DNA from: Methylocystis suflitae
GTDB lineage: Bacteria; Pseudomonadota; Alphaproteobacteria; Rhizobiales; Beijerinckiaceae
DNA length: 61,074 bases
Assembly (NCBI RefSeq): GCF_024448135.1
Contig: NZ_JAMRYX010000080.1
Coordinates: 1-61,074, forward strand
Direction: 5' to 3'
Within the stretch, counting starts at the first letter, position 1; every line of letters begins with the position of its first letter. Positions 29,498 through 39,163 of the stretch are shown here, piece by piece. The notes beneath the pieces were generated by a model that did not search any database, had not been told where the DNA came from, and saw only the letters and a program-made list of their open reading frames with translations. The position numbers were made by a program, and so were the translations under genes.

Positions 29498-30423
29498 ATA
29501 AGCCCCGCGACGCCATGCGGCAGGCGCAGCAGGATTTCCTTGCCGGCGTCCGCGCCGATCAGCGCGGCGTCAATCGCGAGGCCGTGGCGGCGCACGACAT
29601 AGGCTTCCGCGCCGTCGGCCCTGAGCACTTCACCGACGAAGGAGAGTTCGGCGCCGTGAACCTGCGCATGGCCGGCGATCGGCGTGCGGCAGGAGCCATC
29701 GAGCGCCGCAAGGAAGGCGCGTTCGGCGGCGAGCGCGAAGCCGGTCGCTTCGTCGAAGAGCGGCGCGAGCAGATCGCGCGTGGCGTCGTCGCCGGCGCGC
29801 CGCGTGAGGCCAATCGCGCCCTGTCCGCAAGCGGGCGGAAACTCGTCCAAGGAAAGCAGCGCCGTCGCGCGATCGGCGAGACCCAACCGCTTCAATCCCG
29901 CGAGCGCGAGGAGGGTCGCGTCGATCTCTCCGTTCTCAACTTTCTTCAGACGTGTCTCGACATTGCCGCGAAGCAGCGTCGTCACAAGGTCGGGTCGCCG
30001 GCGCTTCACCTGCGCGGCGCGGCGCAGCGAGGCGGTTCCGACGACGGCGCCTGCGGGAAGCGCATCGAGCGCGAGACCGCCGCGCGATATCCAGGCGTCG
30101 CGCGCATCCTCTCGCGGCAGATAGCCGGCGATAACGATCTCGCTGGGTAAATGCGTCGGCAGGTCCTTCGAGGAATGCACGGCGAGATCGATCGCGCTGG
30201 CGATGAGCGCTGAATCGAGTTCCTTGGTGAAAAGCCCTTTCCCCCCTGATTCAGAGAGAGGCCGATCCTGGATCTGGTCGCCCGTCGTGCGGATGATCTC
30301 GATCGGGAAATCCGCTTCGCTTCCGCCATGCGCGTGCATCAACGCCGCGCGGACCATATGGGTCTGGGCGAGGGCGAGCGGACTGCCGCGCGTTCCAATG
30401 CGAAGGGGAGGGAAAGAAGTCAT
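29494..30423 (-). CDS. hemC: Porphobilinogen deaminase (hydroxymethylbilane synthase)
   Basis: HemC polymerises four porphobilinogen units. From ATG 30423 the protein has 309 residues and opens IGTRGSPLALAQ, as expected. The dipyrromethane cofactor attaches to Cys245 (LDGSCRTPI), and the substrate-binding HSSKDLPT and ASLRRAAQ segments are intact. The open frame upstream of 30423 is not conserved-looking and is left out. The hemC-hemD order, divergent from tsaD and gpsA, is usual for Rhizobiales, here with an extra small gene in between. Confidence 0.97.
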   Translation of the reverse strand: MTSFPPLRIGTRGSPLALAQTHMVRAALMHAHGGSEADFPIEIIRTTGDQIQDRPLSESGGKGLFTKELDSALIASAIDLAVHSSKDLPTHLPSEIVIAGYLPREDARDAWISRGGLALDALPAGAVVGTASLRRAAQVKRRRPDLVTTLLRGNVETRLKKVENGEIDATLLALAGLKRLGLADRATALLSLDEFPPACGQGAIGLTRRAGDDATRDLLAPLFDEATGFALAAERAFLAALDGSCRTPIAGHAQVHGAELSFVGEVLRADGAEAYVVRRHGLAIDAALIGADAGKEILLRLPHGVAGLM

Positions 30424-30507
30424 TATCCGCCAGCCGTTACCCGCGCGACTATAGGCGGGAGCGCGCGAAGGGCAAGCGGAAGCAGCGTGGCGATGGCATT
30501 CCTCGAA

Positions 30508-30540
30508 AAGCGAACGTCCGCTCGTGCGAGCGGACGTTCT
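30508..30540 (-). terminator. Terminator of the Gly/Tyr-rich protein gene
   Basis: A perfect inverted repeat (30512-30524 with 30527-30539) is followed on the minus strand by GCTTTTC. It lies about 50 bases after the stop of the gene at 30589 and before hemC. Confidence 0.8.
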
Positions 30541-30588
30541 GTTTAGCTCCACGAGCGTACTCTACGCGCCTCGCGGAATGCTAATTGA

Positions 30589-30963
30589 TCACCACCAACC
30601 GCCAAACAGGCCGGCTCCGAGACCTGCGCCGAGGCCCAGACCAGCGCCGAGTCCTGCGCCAAGCAGGCCGCCGCCGCCATATCCGTAATAGCCGGGGGTT
30701 CCGCCCCAACCATAATAGCCCGGCCAAGCGGCGCCGTAATAGCCCGGCCGATAGCAGCGGGATCCCCAATAGGCGGGCCGCGCCGCATAACCCCAATAGG
30801 TGCGCACCGGACGCGCGTAACCCCAGTAGGTTCCGCCGCAGTGCCGATGCCAGCCATAATGAGCCCGGCAGTAGCGCGCTTCGGCCAGACTCGTGGAGCC
30901 GATCACGGCGGCCATTGCAATCGTGGACGTTAACGCCAAAGCCTTAATTTTGTTCGACGCCAT
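30589..30963 (-). CDS. Small exported Gly/Tyr/Trp-rich protein
   Basis: A 124-residue protein with a signal peptide (MASNKIKALALTSTIAM..., cleavage near LAEA). The mature part is dominated by Tyr, Gly, Trp and Arg (repeated YWGYA- and PGYYG-type words) and ends in a Gly-Ala-Leu repeat (GAGLGAGLGLGAGLGAG). The start at ATG 30963 is fixed by GGAGGTG directly upstream. Similar proteins of alphaproteobacteria are annotated as hypothetical; a role in the envelope or as a surface layer is a guess. Confidence 0.75.
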   Translation of the reverse strand: MASNKIKALALTSTIAMAAVIGSTSLAEARYCRAHYGWHRHCGGTYWGYARPVRTYWGYAARPAYWGSRCYRPGYYGAAWPGYYGWGGTPGYYGYGGGGLLGAGLGAGLGLGAGLGAGLFGGWW

Positions 30964-31321
30964 TTTCACCTCCATACAGTTTAGACCGAGAGCAACCTCA
31001 ACCGGGACGCTAATTACCTCTTCGCCTTAGCCATAATTCTACTCAGCTCAAGATATGTGCGTCGTTGGGGGAGCAACGATCTGCTGACCCAACTTGTATT
31101 AATCGAGATCGTGTCAAGAGGGACCCCAACGAATTCTAAGAAATTTAATGAAGCTATCTTTAGCGCTGCATTAGTATACGTCGATATTCACGACAGCTAA
31201 GAATTCTTGGCGTAAACCCTTTGCCAACCACAATTTTCCAACTTCCCGCCGTACGGCGGTATAAGCTTCGTTCCGCCGGTGAGGCGTTCAGCGGCGCGGC
31301 TTTCTTGCGCAGGGAGTTCGC
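30964..31321. other. AT-richer intergenic region between the Gly/Tyr-rich gene and tsaD
   Basis: 358 bases divergent from both flanking genes. The middle (31020-31200) is AT-richer. I see no gene, strong hairpin or known operator; presumably it holds the two promoters. Confidence 0.5.
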
Positions 31322-32386
31322 ATGCGCGTTTTGGGCATTGAAACCACTTGCGATGAGACCGCGGTCGCGGTCGTGTCCGAGCGGCTTGGCGGCGAAGGCG
31401 GAGAGATCCTCTCCAATGAGGTGTTGAGCCAGATCGCCCGCCACGCCGCCTATGGCGGCGTCGTTCCGGAAATCGCGGCAAGAGCCCATATCGATGTGCT
31501 CGACCGGCTGATCAGACGCGCGCTGGAGCGGGCCAAGACCGAGGCGAAGGACCTCGATGGCATCGCCGCCGCGGCTGGCCCGGGATTGATCGGCGGCGTT
31601 CTTGTCGGGCTCACGGCGGGGAAGGCTTTGGCGCTTGCCTTGGGCAAGCCCTTCATCGCCGTTAATCATCTGGAGGCCCACGCGCTGACCGCACGGCTCA
31701 CAGACCGCCTGGACTTTCCCTTTCTGGCGCTCCTCATCTCCGGCGGGCACACGCAGATCGTCGCGGTGAAGGCCATCGGCGACTATCGCCGGCTTGGATC
31801 CACCGTCGACGACGCCGCCGGCGAGGCCTTCGACAAAGTCGCCAAAATGCTGGAGCTGCCATATCCTGGCGGGCCGCAAATCGAGAAGCTCGCGCTTGAA
31901 GGCGACGCGCGACGATTCGACTTTCCGCGGCCGATGCTTGGCCGCGAAGGGGCCGACTTTTCCTTGTCTGGCCTCAAGACCGCGGTGCGGCAGGAAATCC
32001 TTAGATTGCAGACGCTGAGCGAAACGGACGTCAGGGATCTTGCAGCCTCTTTCCAGGCTGCGATCGTCGACGTGATCGTGGATCGGGTGCGCTCCGGCGT
32101 GCGCCTCTTTACGGCAGGCGAGGGGCGAGCCCCGCAAGGCCTTGTGATCGGCGGCGGGGTCGCGGCCAACGGCGCCATTCGCCGCGCGCTCATGCGGCTT
32201 TGCGCCGAAAGCGGACTGCGGTTCATTTCGCCGCCAGCGGCGCTCTGCTCTGACAATGGCGCGATCATCGCCTGGACCGGTCTCGAGCGCTTAAAACGCG
32301 GATTGACCGATGACCTCGACTTTGCGCCGCGGCCGCGATGGCCGCTCGACGCCGCGCCGAGCCGTTCACACCACGGCAAGGCCTAG
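31322..32386 (+). CDS. tsaD: tRNA N6-adenosine threonylcarbamoyltransferase
   Basis: TsaD transfers threonylcarbamoyl to A37 of ANN-decoding tRNAs. The 354-residue protein has the ASKHA-type opening [16 protein letters not shown], the metal ligands of HLEAH and the typical [10 protein letters not shown]. It continues through [16 protein letters not shown] with GGPQIEKLA, and a C-terminal SDNGAIIAW. Length is normal. It is the first gene of the tsaD-PLD-gpsA run; in related genomes gpsA usually follows directly. Confidence 0.97.
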   Translation: MRVLGIETTCDETAVAVVSERLGGEGGEILSNEVLSQIARHAAYGGVVPEIAARAHIDVLDRLIRRALERAKTEAKDLDGIAAAAGPGLIGGVLVGLTAGKALALALGKPFIAVNHLEAHALTARLTDRLDFPFLALLISGGHTQIVAVKAIGDYRRLGSTVDDAAGEAFDKVAKMLELPYPGGPQIEKLALEGDARRFDFPRPMLGREGADFSLSGLKTAVRQEILRLQTLSETDVRDLAASFQAAIVDVIVDRVRSGVRLFTAGEGRAPQGLVIGGGVAANGAIRRALMRLCAESGLRFISPPAALCSDNGAIIAWTGLERLKRGLTDDLDFAPRPRWPLDAAPSRSHHGKA

Positions 32387-32395
32387 GGCGGTTCG

Positions 32396-32947
32396 ATGCG
32401 GCTCCTTTTTTCAGCGGCGCTTGCGGCCATGACGCTTGCGCCAACGCCGCAGCCGGCCGGACTGCTCGCAGAAGAGCCGACCTTCGCGGGCGTGCGCGTG
32501 TTCTATGGACCCGGCGACGGTTTCGGCGCGGTCGACGGGCGGCTGATCAACGAGGCGCGCCGCTCGATCGACATGGCCGCCTATGTTCTGACCGACCGCT
32601 CTCTGACGGCGGCGCTCGGCCGCGCGGCCATGCGCGGCGTCAAGGTGCGGATCTATCTCGACGGCGAGGAAATGGGGCGCGGCGCGTCCGTGATCGAGGA
32701 AATCGCCGACGCCCCGAACGTCGAAGTGCGCCGCAAAGGCCGCTCGCGTGATCTGATGCATCTGAAATCGTATCAGGTGGACGGTCGCGTCTTGCGTAGC
32801 GGCTCCGCGAATTTCAGTGTCTCCGGCGAAGTTTATCAGGACAATGACTTGATCGTGATCGAGAGCCCACAGGCCGCAGCGCGGTTTCATCAGACTTTTG
32901 AAAGGCTGTGGTCGCGTTCGGACAATCAGCGGATCGGCATGCGATGA
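32396..32947 (+). CDS. Exported phospholipase D-like (Nuc-type) protein with one HKD motif
   Basis: A 183-residue protein with a short signal-like N-terminus (MRLLFSAALAAMTLAP). The single HKD motif, HLKSYQVDGRVLRSGSANFS, is the usual PLD-superfamily catalytic signature (HxKx4D then GSxN). The INEARRSIDMAAYVLTD segment belongs to the same fold. One-motif proteins of this size act as dimers, as in the endonuclease Nuc, so a periplasmic nuclease is more likely than a lipase. It is squeezed between tsaD (9-base gap) and gpsA (ATGA overlap). Confidence 0.85.
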   Translation: MRLLFSAALAAMTLAPTPQPAGLLAEEPTFAGVRVFYGPGDGFGAVDGRLINEARRSIDMAAYVLTDRSLTAALGRAAMRGVKVRIYLDGEEMGRGASVIEEIADAPNVEVRRKGRSRDLMHLKSYQVDGRVLRSGSANFSVSGEVYQDNDLIVIESPQAAARFHQTFERLWSRSDNQRIGMR

Positions 32948-33933
32948 CGCGCGCGACTGTCGCTGTTCTCGGCGCCGGCGCTTGGGGCGTCGCCCTCGCC
33001 AATGTCGCTGCGCAAGGCCGCGCGCGCGTGCCCTTATGGGCGCACGATCCTCAGGCCGCCGAAGCCCTGGCGCGCGACCGCGAGAACACGCGCCGGTTGC
33101 CGGGTCTGCCGCTTGCCGCCGCCGTCGCCCCGACAAGCGACATTTCCGTCATACGTGAGGCGGAAATCGTACTCGCCGTCACGCCGGCACAGGCGATCCG
33201 CATGACCGCGCGCGCCGCGCGGCCGCATATGCGCGAGCGCGCCGCCTTTGTGATTTGCGCCAAGGGGATCGAACGCGACCGGCGCAAGTTCCTGAGCGAA
33301 GTCGCGAAGGAAGAATTGCCCCAAGCCGATGTCGCCGTGCTCTCAGGACCAAGCTTTGCGGTGGACGTATGCAAAGGATTGCCGACGGCGGTGACTCTCG
33401 CGGCACATGATGAAGCGCTGGCCCGACGCTTGAGTGAAGAGCTTTCGACGAAGACGTTTCGGCTTTATCGCTCTACCGACGTGCGCGGCGTCGAGATCGG
33501 CGGCGCAGCGAAAAACGTTCTCGCCATCGCCGCAGGAATGAGCCACGGCCGCGGGCTCGGCGCGAGCGCGCAGGCGGCGCTCATCGCACGCGGATTTGCC
33601 GAGCTGATGCGTCTCGGGCGCGCGTTGGGCGCGCGTCAAGAGACGTTGATGGGTCTTTCAGGATTGGGCGATCTGGTGCTCACCTGCGGATCGGCGCAAT
33701 CGCGCAACTTTGCGCTTGGCGAAGCGCTGGGGCAGGGAAAGTCGGTGGCAGACGCCACGCATGGCAAGCTGGCGGAGGGCGCCTTTACAGCGCGCGTCAT
33801 GGTGGAAATGGCGCGCGCGCATGACGTCGAGCTGCCGATCGCCGAGGCCGTCGACGCTATTCTCTCCGCACGGCTGAGCGTCGACGGCGCCATCGAAGCG
33901 CTGCTGATGCGTCCACTCAAAGCCGAAGACTGA
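32944..33933 (+). CDS. gpsA: NAD(P)-dependent glycerol-3-phosphate dehydrogenase
   Basis: GpsA makes sn-glycerol-3-phosphate for phospholipid synthesis. The 329-residue protein opens VAVLGAGAWGVALANV (dinucleotide-binding). It carries the ICAKGIE, LSGPSFAVDVCKGLPTAVTLA and EIGGAAKNVLAIAAGM segments, the last containing the catalytic Lys, and GLSGLGDLVLTCGSAQSRNF. The start ATG 32944 overlaps the stop of the PLD gene. The gene is complete and convergent with the kinase gene, 7 bases apart. Confidence 0.97.
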   Translation: MTRATVAVLGAGAWGVALANVAAQGRARVPLWAHDPQAAEALARDRENTRRLPGLPLAAAVAPTSDISVIREAEIVLAVTPAQAIRMTARAARPHMRERAAFVICAKGIERDRRKFLSEVAKEELPQADVAVLSGPSFAVDVCKGLPTAVTLAAHDEALARRLSEELSTKTFRLYRSTDVRGVEIGGAAKNVLAIAAGMSHGRGLGASAQAALIARGFAELMRLGRALGARQETLMGLSGLGDLVLTCGSAQSRNFALGEALGQGKSVADATHGKLAEGAFTARVMVEMARAHDVELPIAEAVDAILSARLSVDGAIEALLMRPLKAED

Positions 33934-33940
33934 CCGCCGG

Positions 33941-35815
33941 CTATCTGGAATCCAGAATCTCCCGCATCTTGACCGCAAGCTGCTCCAAGGTGAACGGCTT
34001 TGTGAGCAGCTTGACGTCTTGGTCGAGAACGCCATTGTGCACGATGGCGTTGCGCGTATAGCCGGTGATGAACAGAACGCGCAGGCTGTGTCTGCGAAAC
34101 ACCGCCTCGCGCGCGAGCCGGGCGCCGTCCATATCGGGCATAACCACATCCGTGACCATCAGCGCGATGTCGGCGCGACGGCGAATAATGTCGATCGCCT
34201 CGCGTCCGTTCTCGGCCTCCAGAACGGAGTAACCCAATTCCCGCACGCCCTGCGCGGTCACCCGGCGCGCCGTGTCGTCATCTTCGACGATGAGCACCAG
34301 TTCTTCCGGCCTTCCAAGCGGAAGTTCGAGAGGTCGGGGCGGCGGAAGCGGCAGTTCGGCGGGCGCTTCGACGTTATTGAAGCGCGGTAGATAGAGCTTG
34401 ATGCAGGTTCCGCGTCCGGGTTCGGAATAGATTTTGACCTGGCCGCCAGATTGTTTGACGAATCCATGGACCTGCGAAAGGCCGAGTCCCGTACCCTTTC
34501 CTGCGGGCTTTGTGGTGAAGAACGGATCGAACGCCCGCGACAAGACCTCGGGCGGCATGCCTTGACCCGTGTCGGTCACGGCGATCATCACATATTGGCC
34601 TGGGTTCACTTCCATGTTTTCACTGGCGTAGGCGTCATCGAGATAGCAGTTGGCCGTCTCGATCGTCAGCTTGCCGCCATCCGGCATGGCGTCACGCGCA
34701 TTGACCGCGAGATTGACGATGGCGCTTTCCAGTTCGTGCTGATCAATTTTTGTCGCCCACAGGCCGCCGGCGAGCACAGTTTCGAGTTCGATCTTCTCGC
34801 CGAGAGCTCGGCGCACCATGTCCGAAACGCTGGCGACGAATTTGTTGGGGTCGAGCGGGCGCGGCGACAAAGGCTGGCGGCGCGAGAATGCGAGGAGCCG
34901 GCGAACCATGGCGGTGGCGCGATCGGCGCCGTCCATCGCTGAATCGATCAGTTGAACGCAATCTTCCTTCGAGGTCGCAAGCTTTCGACGCAACAGATGC
35001 AGACTCGCGACGATGACGCCGAGCATATTGTTGAAGTCATGCGCGATGCCGCCGGTGAGATGGCCGAGCGCTTCTAGCTTTTGCGACTGCCGCAACTGCG
35101 ACTCGAGCGCTTCGCGGCGCGTCGTTTCCCCGATCAGCTGGTCGTAGGCGGTCTTCAGCGAGTCGCGTGACATTTGCAGCGCGTGCATCTGCTTTTGCGC
35201 GTTGAGAAATGAGAATGCGCCAAGCGCGAAGATTATGCCGCCGATCGCCCAAACGGCCGCGTCGAATTCGCCGCCGGCCGCGCTGACTTCGCGCTCGCGC
35301 TTCTCGATCAGATTTTGCTCATTTTCAATCATCGTGTCGATGATGGCGTGGAGCCGGTCCATCAGCGCCTTTCCGCGCCCGGACTTGACGAGCTGCACGG
35401 CCTTGTCGATCTGGAGCGCGCGCATATCGGCGATCGCCTCATCGATGATCTGGACCCTTGCGCCAAGCAGCGGCCGCAATTCCGCGACAGCCGCGAGCTG
35501 CTGGGGATTGTCTCTTAGGCTCTCGGAAAGGCGATCGACGACGTGGGGCAGTTTGCGCACCGCTTCGGAGCTGGCGTCGAGATAGCGTTCGTCCTGGGTG
35601 ATGATAAAACCGCGTTGACCGCTCTCGGCGGCCTGCAGCAGTCCATAAAGCTGATAAAGATCACTTTGCACTTGAACGGTGTGGCGCAGCCATGCGCCGG
35701 CTTCCCGCCGCTGCATTTCAGCGCGCACGGCCAAAAAGCTGGCGAGCGCAAGCACCGCGAATCCCAGCGCGATGCCAAACAGTCCAGAAGCGACGAATTT
35801 ACGTGTCGGAGACAT
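33941..35815 (-). CDS. Hybrid sensor histidine kinase with CHASE3-like sensor and receiver
   Basis: A 624-residue inner-membrane kinase. TM1 (10-30) and TM2 (about 188-205) flank a periplasmic helical sensor of CHASE3 type (GLLQAAESGQRGFIITQDERYL). A coiled coil leads to HisKA with the phospho-His259 (GGIAHDFNNML). HATPase follows with N-box NLAVNARDAMPDGG and TDTGQGMPP. After a Pro-rich linker comes a receiver domain (508-624) with phospho-Asp556 (VTDVVMPDMDG). The output probably runs through a separate phosphotransferase or regulator; no partner gene is adjacent and the signal is unknown. Confidence 0.93.
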   Translation of the reverse strand: MSPTRKFVASGLFGIALGFAVLALASFLAVRAEMQRREAGAWLRHTVQVQSDLYQLYGLLQAAESGQRGFIITQDERYLDASSEAVRKLPHVVDRLSESLRDNPQQLAAVAELRPLLGARVQIIDEAIADMRALQIDKAVQLVKSGRGKALMDRLHAIIDTMIENEQNLIEKREREVSAAGGEFDAAVWAIGGIIFALGAFSFLNAQKQMHALQMSRDSLKTAYDQLIGETTRREALESQLRQSQKLEALGHLTGGIAHDFNNMLGVIVASLHLLRRKLATSKEDCVQLIDSAMDGADRATAMVRRLLAFSRRQPLSPRPLDPNKFVASVSDMVRRALGEKIELETVLAGGLWATKIDQHELESAIVNLAVNARDAMPDGGKLTIETANCYLDDAYASENMEVNPGQYVMIAVTDTGQGMPPEVLSRAFDPFFTTKPAGKGTGLGLSQVHGFVKQSGGQVKIYSEPGRGTCIKLYLPRFNNVEAPAELPLPPPRPLELPLGRPEELVLIVEDDDTARRVTAQGVRELGYSVLEAENGREAIDIIRRRADIALMVTDVVMPDMDGARLAREAVFRRHSLRVLFITGYTRNAIVHNGVLDQDVKLLTKPFTLEQLAVKMREILDSR

Positions 35816-35876
35816 TTTGTTCCGGCGACTAAATGGACGCGCGCCACTCTACGACGCACGTCCTAAATGCGAAAGT

Positions 35877-37709
35877 TCAGGGGACTTGTCGCACTGCGCC
35901 TTTGGCCGCGCTCGTCGTCATTGAGGCGTAGGCGCGCAGCGCCGTCGTGATTTTTCGAGGCCGCGCCTTGGCCGGAGCGAAGCCTTTCGCGGACTGTTCG
36001 GCACGCCGCGTCGCCAGTTCGTCTTCGCTAACAGCCAGCGAAATCCGGCGCGCCGGAATGTCGATTTCAATCCTGTCGCCGTCCCGAACCAGGGCGATCG
36101 CGCCGCCCTCGGCCGCTTCCGGAGAGACGTGGCCGATCGAAAGCCCGGCCGTGCCGCCGGAAAATCTTCCGTCCGTCACCAGCGCGCATGCTTTGCCGAG
36201 TCCCTTCGATTTCAAATAGCTCGTCGGATAGAGCATTTCCTGCATGCCGGGTCCGCCGCGCGGGCCTTCGTAGCGGATGACGACCACCTCGCCAGCCTTT
36301 ACGTCGCCCGTCAGAATGCCCGACACCGCCGCGTCCTGACTCTCATAGACCTTGGCGGGGCCGGCGAATTTCAAGATCGAATCGTCAACGCCGGCCGTTT
36401 TCACGATGCAGCCGTCAATGGCGAGATTGCCAGTGAGGACGGCGAGGCCGCCATCCTTGGAGAAGGCGTGGGCCGCATCGCGTATCGCGCCTTTTTCGCG
36501 GTCGACGTCGAGCTCCTTATATCGGCGCTCCTGACTGAACGCGACTTGCGTCGCAACTCCGCCCGGAGCGGCGCGAAAGAACGTGCGCGCGGTTTCGCTC
36601 TGCGTGACGGCGATGTCCCAGCGCGCCACCGCGTCGCTGACCGAAGGACTGTGGACGGTCGGAAGCTTGCCGTGCAGCAGACCGGCGCGCAGCAATTCTC
36701 CGAGGATGGCGATGACGCCGCCGGCGCGATGCACGTCCTCAAGATGAACGTCAGGAGCGGAGGGCGCGACCTTGCACAGCACCGGCACGCGCCGCGACAG
36801 CCGGTCGATGTCGGCCATCGTGAAATCGACCTGCGCCTCGTGCGCCGCCGCGAGAAGATGCAGCACGGTGTTGGTCGAGCCGCCCATGGCGATGTCGAGC
36901 GTGATGGCGTTCTCGAAAGCCTCAAAGGTCGCGATCGAACGCGGCAGCACGCTTTCGTCGTCCTGCTCATAGTAGCGGCGCGCGAGATCGACGATGAGAT
37001 GGCCGGCTTCGACGAACAGGCGCCGGCGATCAACGTGAGTGGCGAGGGTCGAACCATTGCCCGGAAGCGACAGCCCCAGCGCCTCGGTCAGGCAGTTCAT
37101 GCTGTTCGCCGTGAACATGCCCGAGCATGATCCGCAGGTCGGGCAGGCCGAGCGCTCGATCGTGGCGACGTCCGCTTCGCTGACCGTGTCGTCCACGCCG
37201 GCGACGATCGCATCGACAAGATCGAGCGCGTGCTCCTTGCCAGCGAGCACGACCTTGCCGGCCTCCATCGGACCGCCGGATACGAACACTGTCGGAATGT
37301 TGAGACGCAGCGCCGCCATCAGCATGCCCGGCGTGATCTTGTCGCAATTCGAGATGCAGACCAGCGCGTCGGCGCAATGCGCGTTGACCATGAATTCGAC
37401 GCTATCGGCGATGAGATCGCGCGAGGGCAGGGAATAGAGCATCCCGTCGTGGCCCATAGCGATTCCGTCATCGATCGCGATGGTGTTGAATTCCTTCGCG
37501 ACGCCGCCGGCCTTTTCGATTTCGGCGGCGACGAGCTGGCCGAGATCCTTCAAATGCACATGGCCTGGCACGAATTGGGTGAAGGAATTGGCGACCGCGA
37601 TGATCGGCTTGCCGAAGTCCTCCTCCTTCATGCCTGTCGCGCGCCAGAGGCCGCGCGCGCCAGCCATGTTGCGGCCGTGGGTCGTCGTGCGTGAATGATA
37701 AGGAGGCAT
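35877..37709 (-). CDS. ilvD: Dihydroxy-acid dehydratase
   Basis: IlvD performs the third common step of valine, leucine and isoleucine synthesis. A 610-residue Fe-S enzyme. Cluster ligands are Cys122 (NCDKITPGM) and Cys195 in the [11 protein letters not shown] segment, with [11 protein letters not shown] for Mg2+ and substrate near residue 80. The C-terminal region ([19 protein letters not shown]) is typical. A normal ~610-residue length points to the E. coli-type enzyme. The gene stands alone between a kinase and a small ACP gene. Confidence 0.98.
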   Translation of the reverse strand: MPPYHSRTTTHGRNMAGARGLWRATGMKEEDFGKPIIAVANSFTQFVPGHVHLKDLGQLVAAEIEKAGGVAKEFNTIAIDDGIAMGHDGMLYSLPSRDLIADSVEFMVNAHCADALVCISNCDKITPGMLMAALRLNIPTVFVSGGPMEAGKVVLAGKEHALDLVDAIVAGVDDTVSEADVATIERSACPTCGSCSGMFTANSMNCLTEALGLSLPGNGSTLATHVDRRRLFVEAGHLIVDLARRYYEQDDESVLPRSIATFEAFENAITLDIAMGGSTNTVLHLLAAAHEAQVDFTMADIDRLSRRVPVLCKVAPSAPDVHLEDVHRAGGVIAILGELLRAGLLHGKLPTVHSPSVSDAVARWDIAVTQSETARTFFRAAPGGVATQVAFSQERRYKELDVDREKGAIRDAAHAFSKDGGLAVLTGNLAIDGCIVKTAGVDDSILKFAGPAKVYESQDAAVSGILTGDVKAGEVVVIRYEGPRGGPGMQEMLYPTSYLKSKGLGKACALVTDGRFSGGTAGLSIGHVSPEAAEGGAIALVRDGDRIEIDIPARRISLAVSEDELATRRAEQSAKGFAPAKARPRKITTALRAYASMTTSAAKGAVRQVP

Positions 37710-37906
37710 TGAACTCTCGCCGTCGCGAGGCTCGTCATTCGAGCCTTTCTAAAGACGACTATCGCAGCCAACGAACCGCCGCAACTGCGGTTAGAGCAGC
37801 CGAAGCCGCGGCTTTCGCGGCGTTTAGCCCTGCGCGTGCGCCGAGCAGGACACGGTCAGCGTGGGCGCGAGCTGTCGCGCCTGGCGTGACCTAAATCGCG
37901 CGCTGC

Positions 37907-38164
37907 TTAAGCGGCGCGGCGCTCCGCCGACGGCGCCAATTTGCTGACGCAATCTTGAATGGCGGCGATCGAAGCGAAGCTTTGCCGCCGGAGCATGGAG
38001 ACTGGGAATTCGACGTCGAAGGCTTCTTCCAGCGCGAGCATCGTGCGGATGGCGGCGAAAGGCGTTAGCCCTGCGCTGTAGAGATCGTCCGAATCAGACA
38101 GATGTTCCACCGGGGTATGCAGACGGCCGTGCTCTTGCAGCAAACCGCGTATCTTATCAATCAT
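37907..38164 (-). CDS. Acyl-carrier-protein homologue without the phosphopantetheine serine
   Basis: An 85-residue protein with the four-helix ACP pattern (MIDKIRGLLQEHGRL, SDSDDLYSAGLTPFAAIRTMLALEEAFDVEFP, SFASIAAIQDCVS). In the helix-II motif the residue that normally carries phosphopantetheine (DSL or TSF Ser) is Pro, giving GLTPF. The codon is CCT, one base from TCT (Ser). The rest of the sequence is well preserved. Either the protein no longer carries acyl groups, or the base is a recent mutation or sequencing error. The start at ATG 38164 gives the normal ACP length. Confidence 0.82.
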   Translation of the reverse strand: MIDKIRGLLQEHGRLHTPVEHLSDSDDLYSAGLTPFAAIRTMLALEEAFDVEFPVSMLRRQSFASIAAIQDCVSKLAPSAERRAA

Positions 38165-38387
38165 CGATCCAACTCCAAGAGCGCCGTGGTTGAAGCGGGC
38201 TGCAGCGTTGTTGTCGCGATAAGCGCGAGGGTTTCCTAACAACCTTAACTAGCGCGCCAAGGATTCGGGCGCCTCGCCTGAACGCAGGATGAATTCGCCG
38301 TGCGTGGGTCGAGTCGTGGCTTACAAATGGTTAATCTAATTCTCGGCTCTGTGGCCGTTTCTGTTGAGCTGCGCTATGTTAGCCCCA

Positions 38388-39146
38388 ATGCGAACGCCGC
38401 TGCTTCTTCCGTTAACGATCGTGATCTTTCTTGCGGCCCTGCCGGCCGGCTTCGCGCTGGCGCAGGCATCGGAGACGCCATCGATCGAATCATTTGGCGA
38501 GGAGGAGGGCAATTTCCTCTTCATCCCCGGAATTGGAAGGATTCCGCTGCCCCCTGGAACCCGCGCGCTCGGCCCTGGACAAGGCGGGCGCGATTTTGAT
38601 CCAGAGCGGCGCGCGCCGGCCGCCGTAGCGCCGCCCCCGCCGCCAAAAGACCCCGACCAGCAGCGGGCCGAAGAGATGGCGCGGTTTTATCTTCGCCTGG
38701 AGCAGGCCCAAGACGAGCGGGAGGCGAAGGGCGTTTCGGCGGCGATCGTCAGCCGCTGGTCGCGTTCGGAATCGGACACGATCAACCTGCTTGCAGCGCG
38801 CGCCCTTGCGGCGGACGCGGCCGGCGCCCCGCCTCTCGCCCTGAAGCTTCTCGACTATGTGGTCGCGCTCTCGCCGCAATGGCCGGAGGGCTATGTTCAG
38901 CGCGCTAAGGTGCGGGCGGAGCAGGGGGACGACAGCGGCGCGATCGCGGACCTCGAGACTGCTGCGACGCTTGAGCCGAAACGTTTTGACGCGTTCGCCG
39001 CTCTTGGCGCGCTCAAGGAGAAGGCCGGCGACAAGAGAGGGGCGCTAGCGGCCTATCGGAAGTCGCTTGCGATCTCGCCCCAGCAGGAGTCGCTTCGCAA
39101 AGTCGAGGAGCGCCTGCATATTGACGTCGAGGGGCGCGACATCTGA
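38388..39146 (+). CDS. Exported TPR-repeat protein
   Basis: A 252-residue protein. The signal peptide ([27 protein letters not shown]) is followed by a short acidic and proline-rich stretch ([19 protein letters not shown]). About three TPR repeats fill residues 115-245 ([68 protein letters not shown]). Such periplasmic TPR proteins are common in Rhizobiales and probably act as scaffolds; the partner is unknown. ATG 38388 is chosen because it starts the signal peptide. Confidence 0.85.
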   Translation: MRTPLLLPLTIVIFLAALPAGFALAQASETPSIESFGEEEGNFLFIPGIGRIPLPPGTRALGPGQGGRDFDPERRAPAAVAPPPPPKDPDQQRAEEMARFYLRLEQAQDEREAKGVSAAIVSRWSRSESDTINLLAARALAADAAGAPPLALKLLDYVVALSPQWPEGYVQRAKVRAEQGDDSGAIADLETAATLEPKRFDAFAALGALKEKAGDKRGALAAYRKSLAISPQQESLRKVEERLHIDVEGRDI

Positions 39147-39163
39147 ACGCAGCGGGGAATGCG

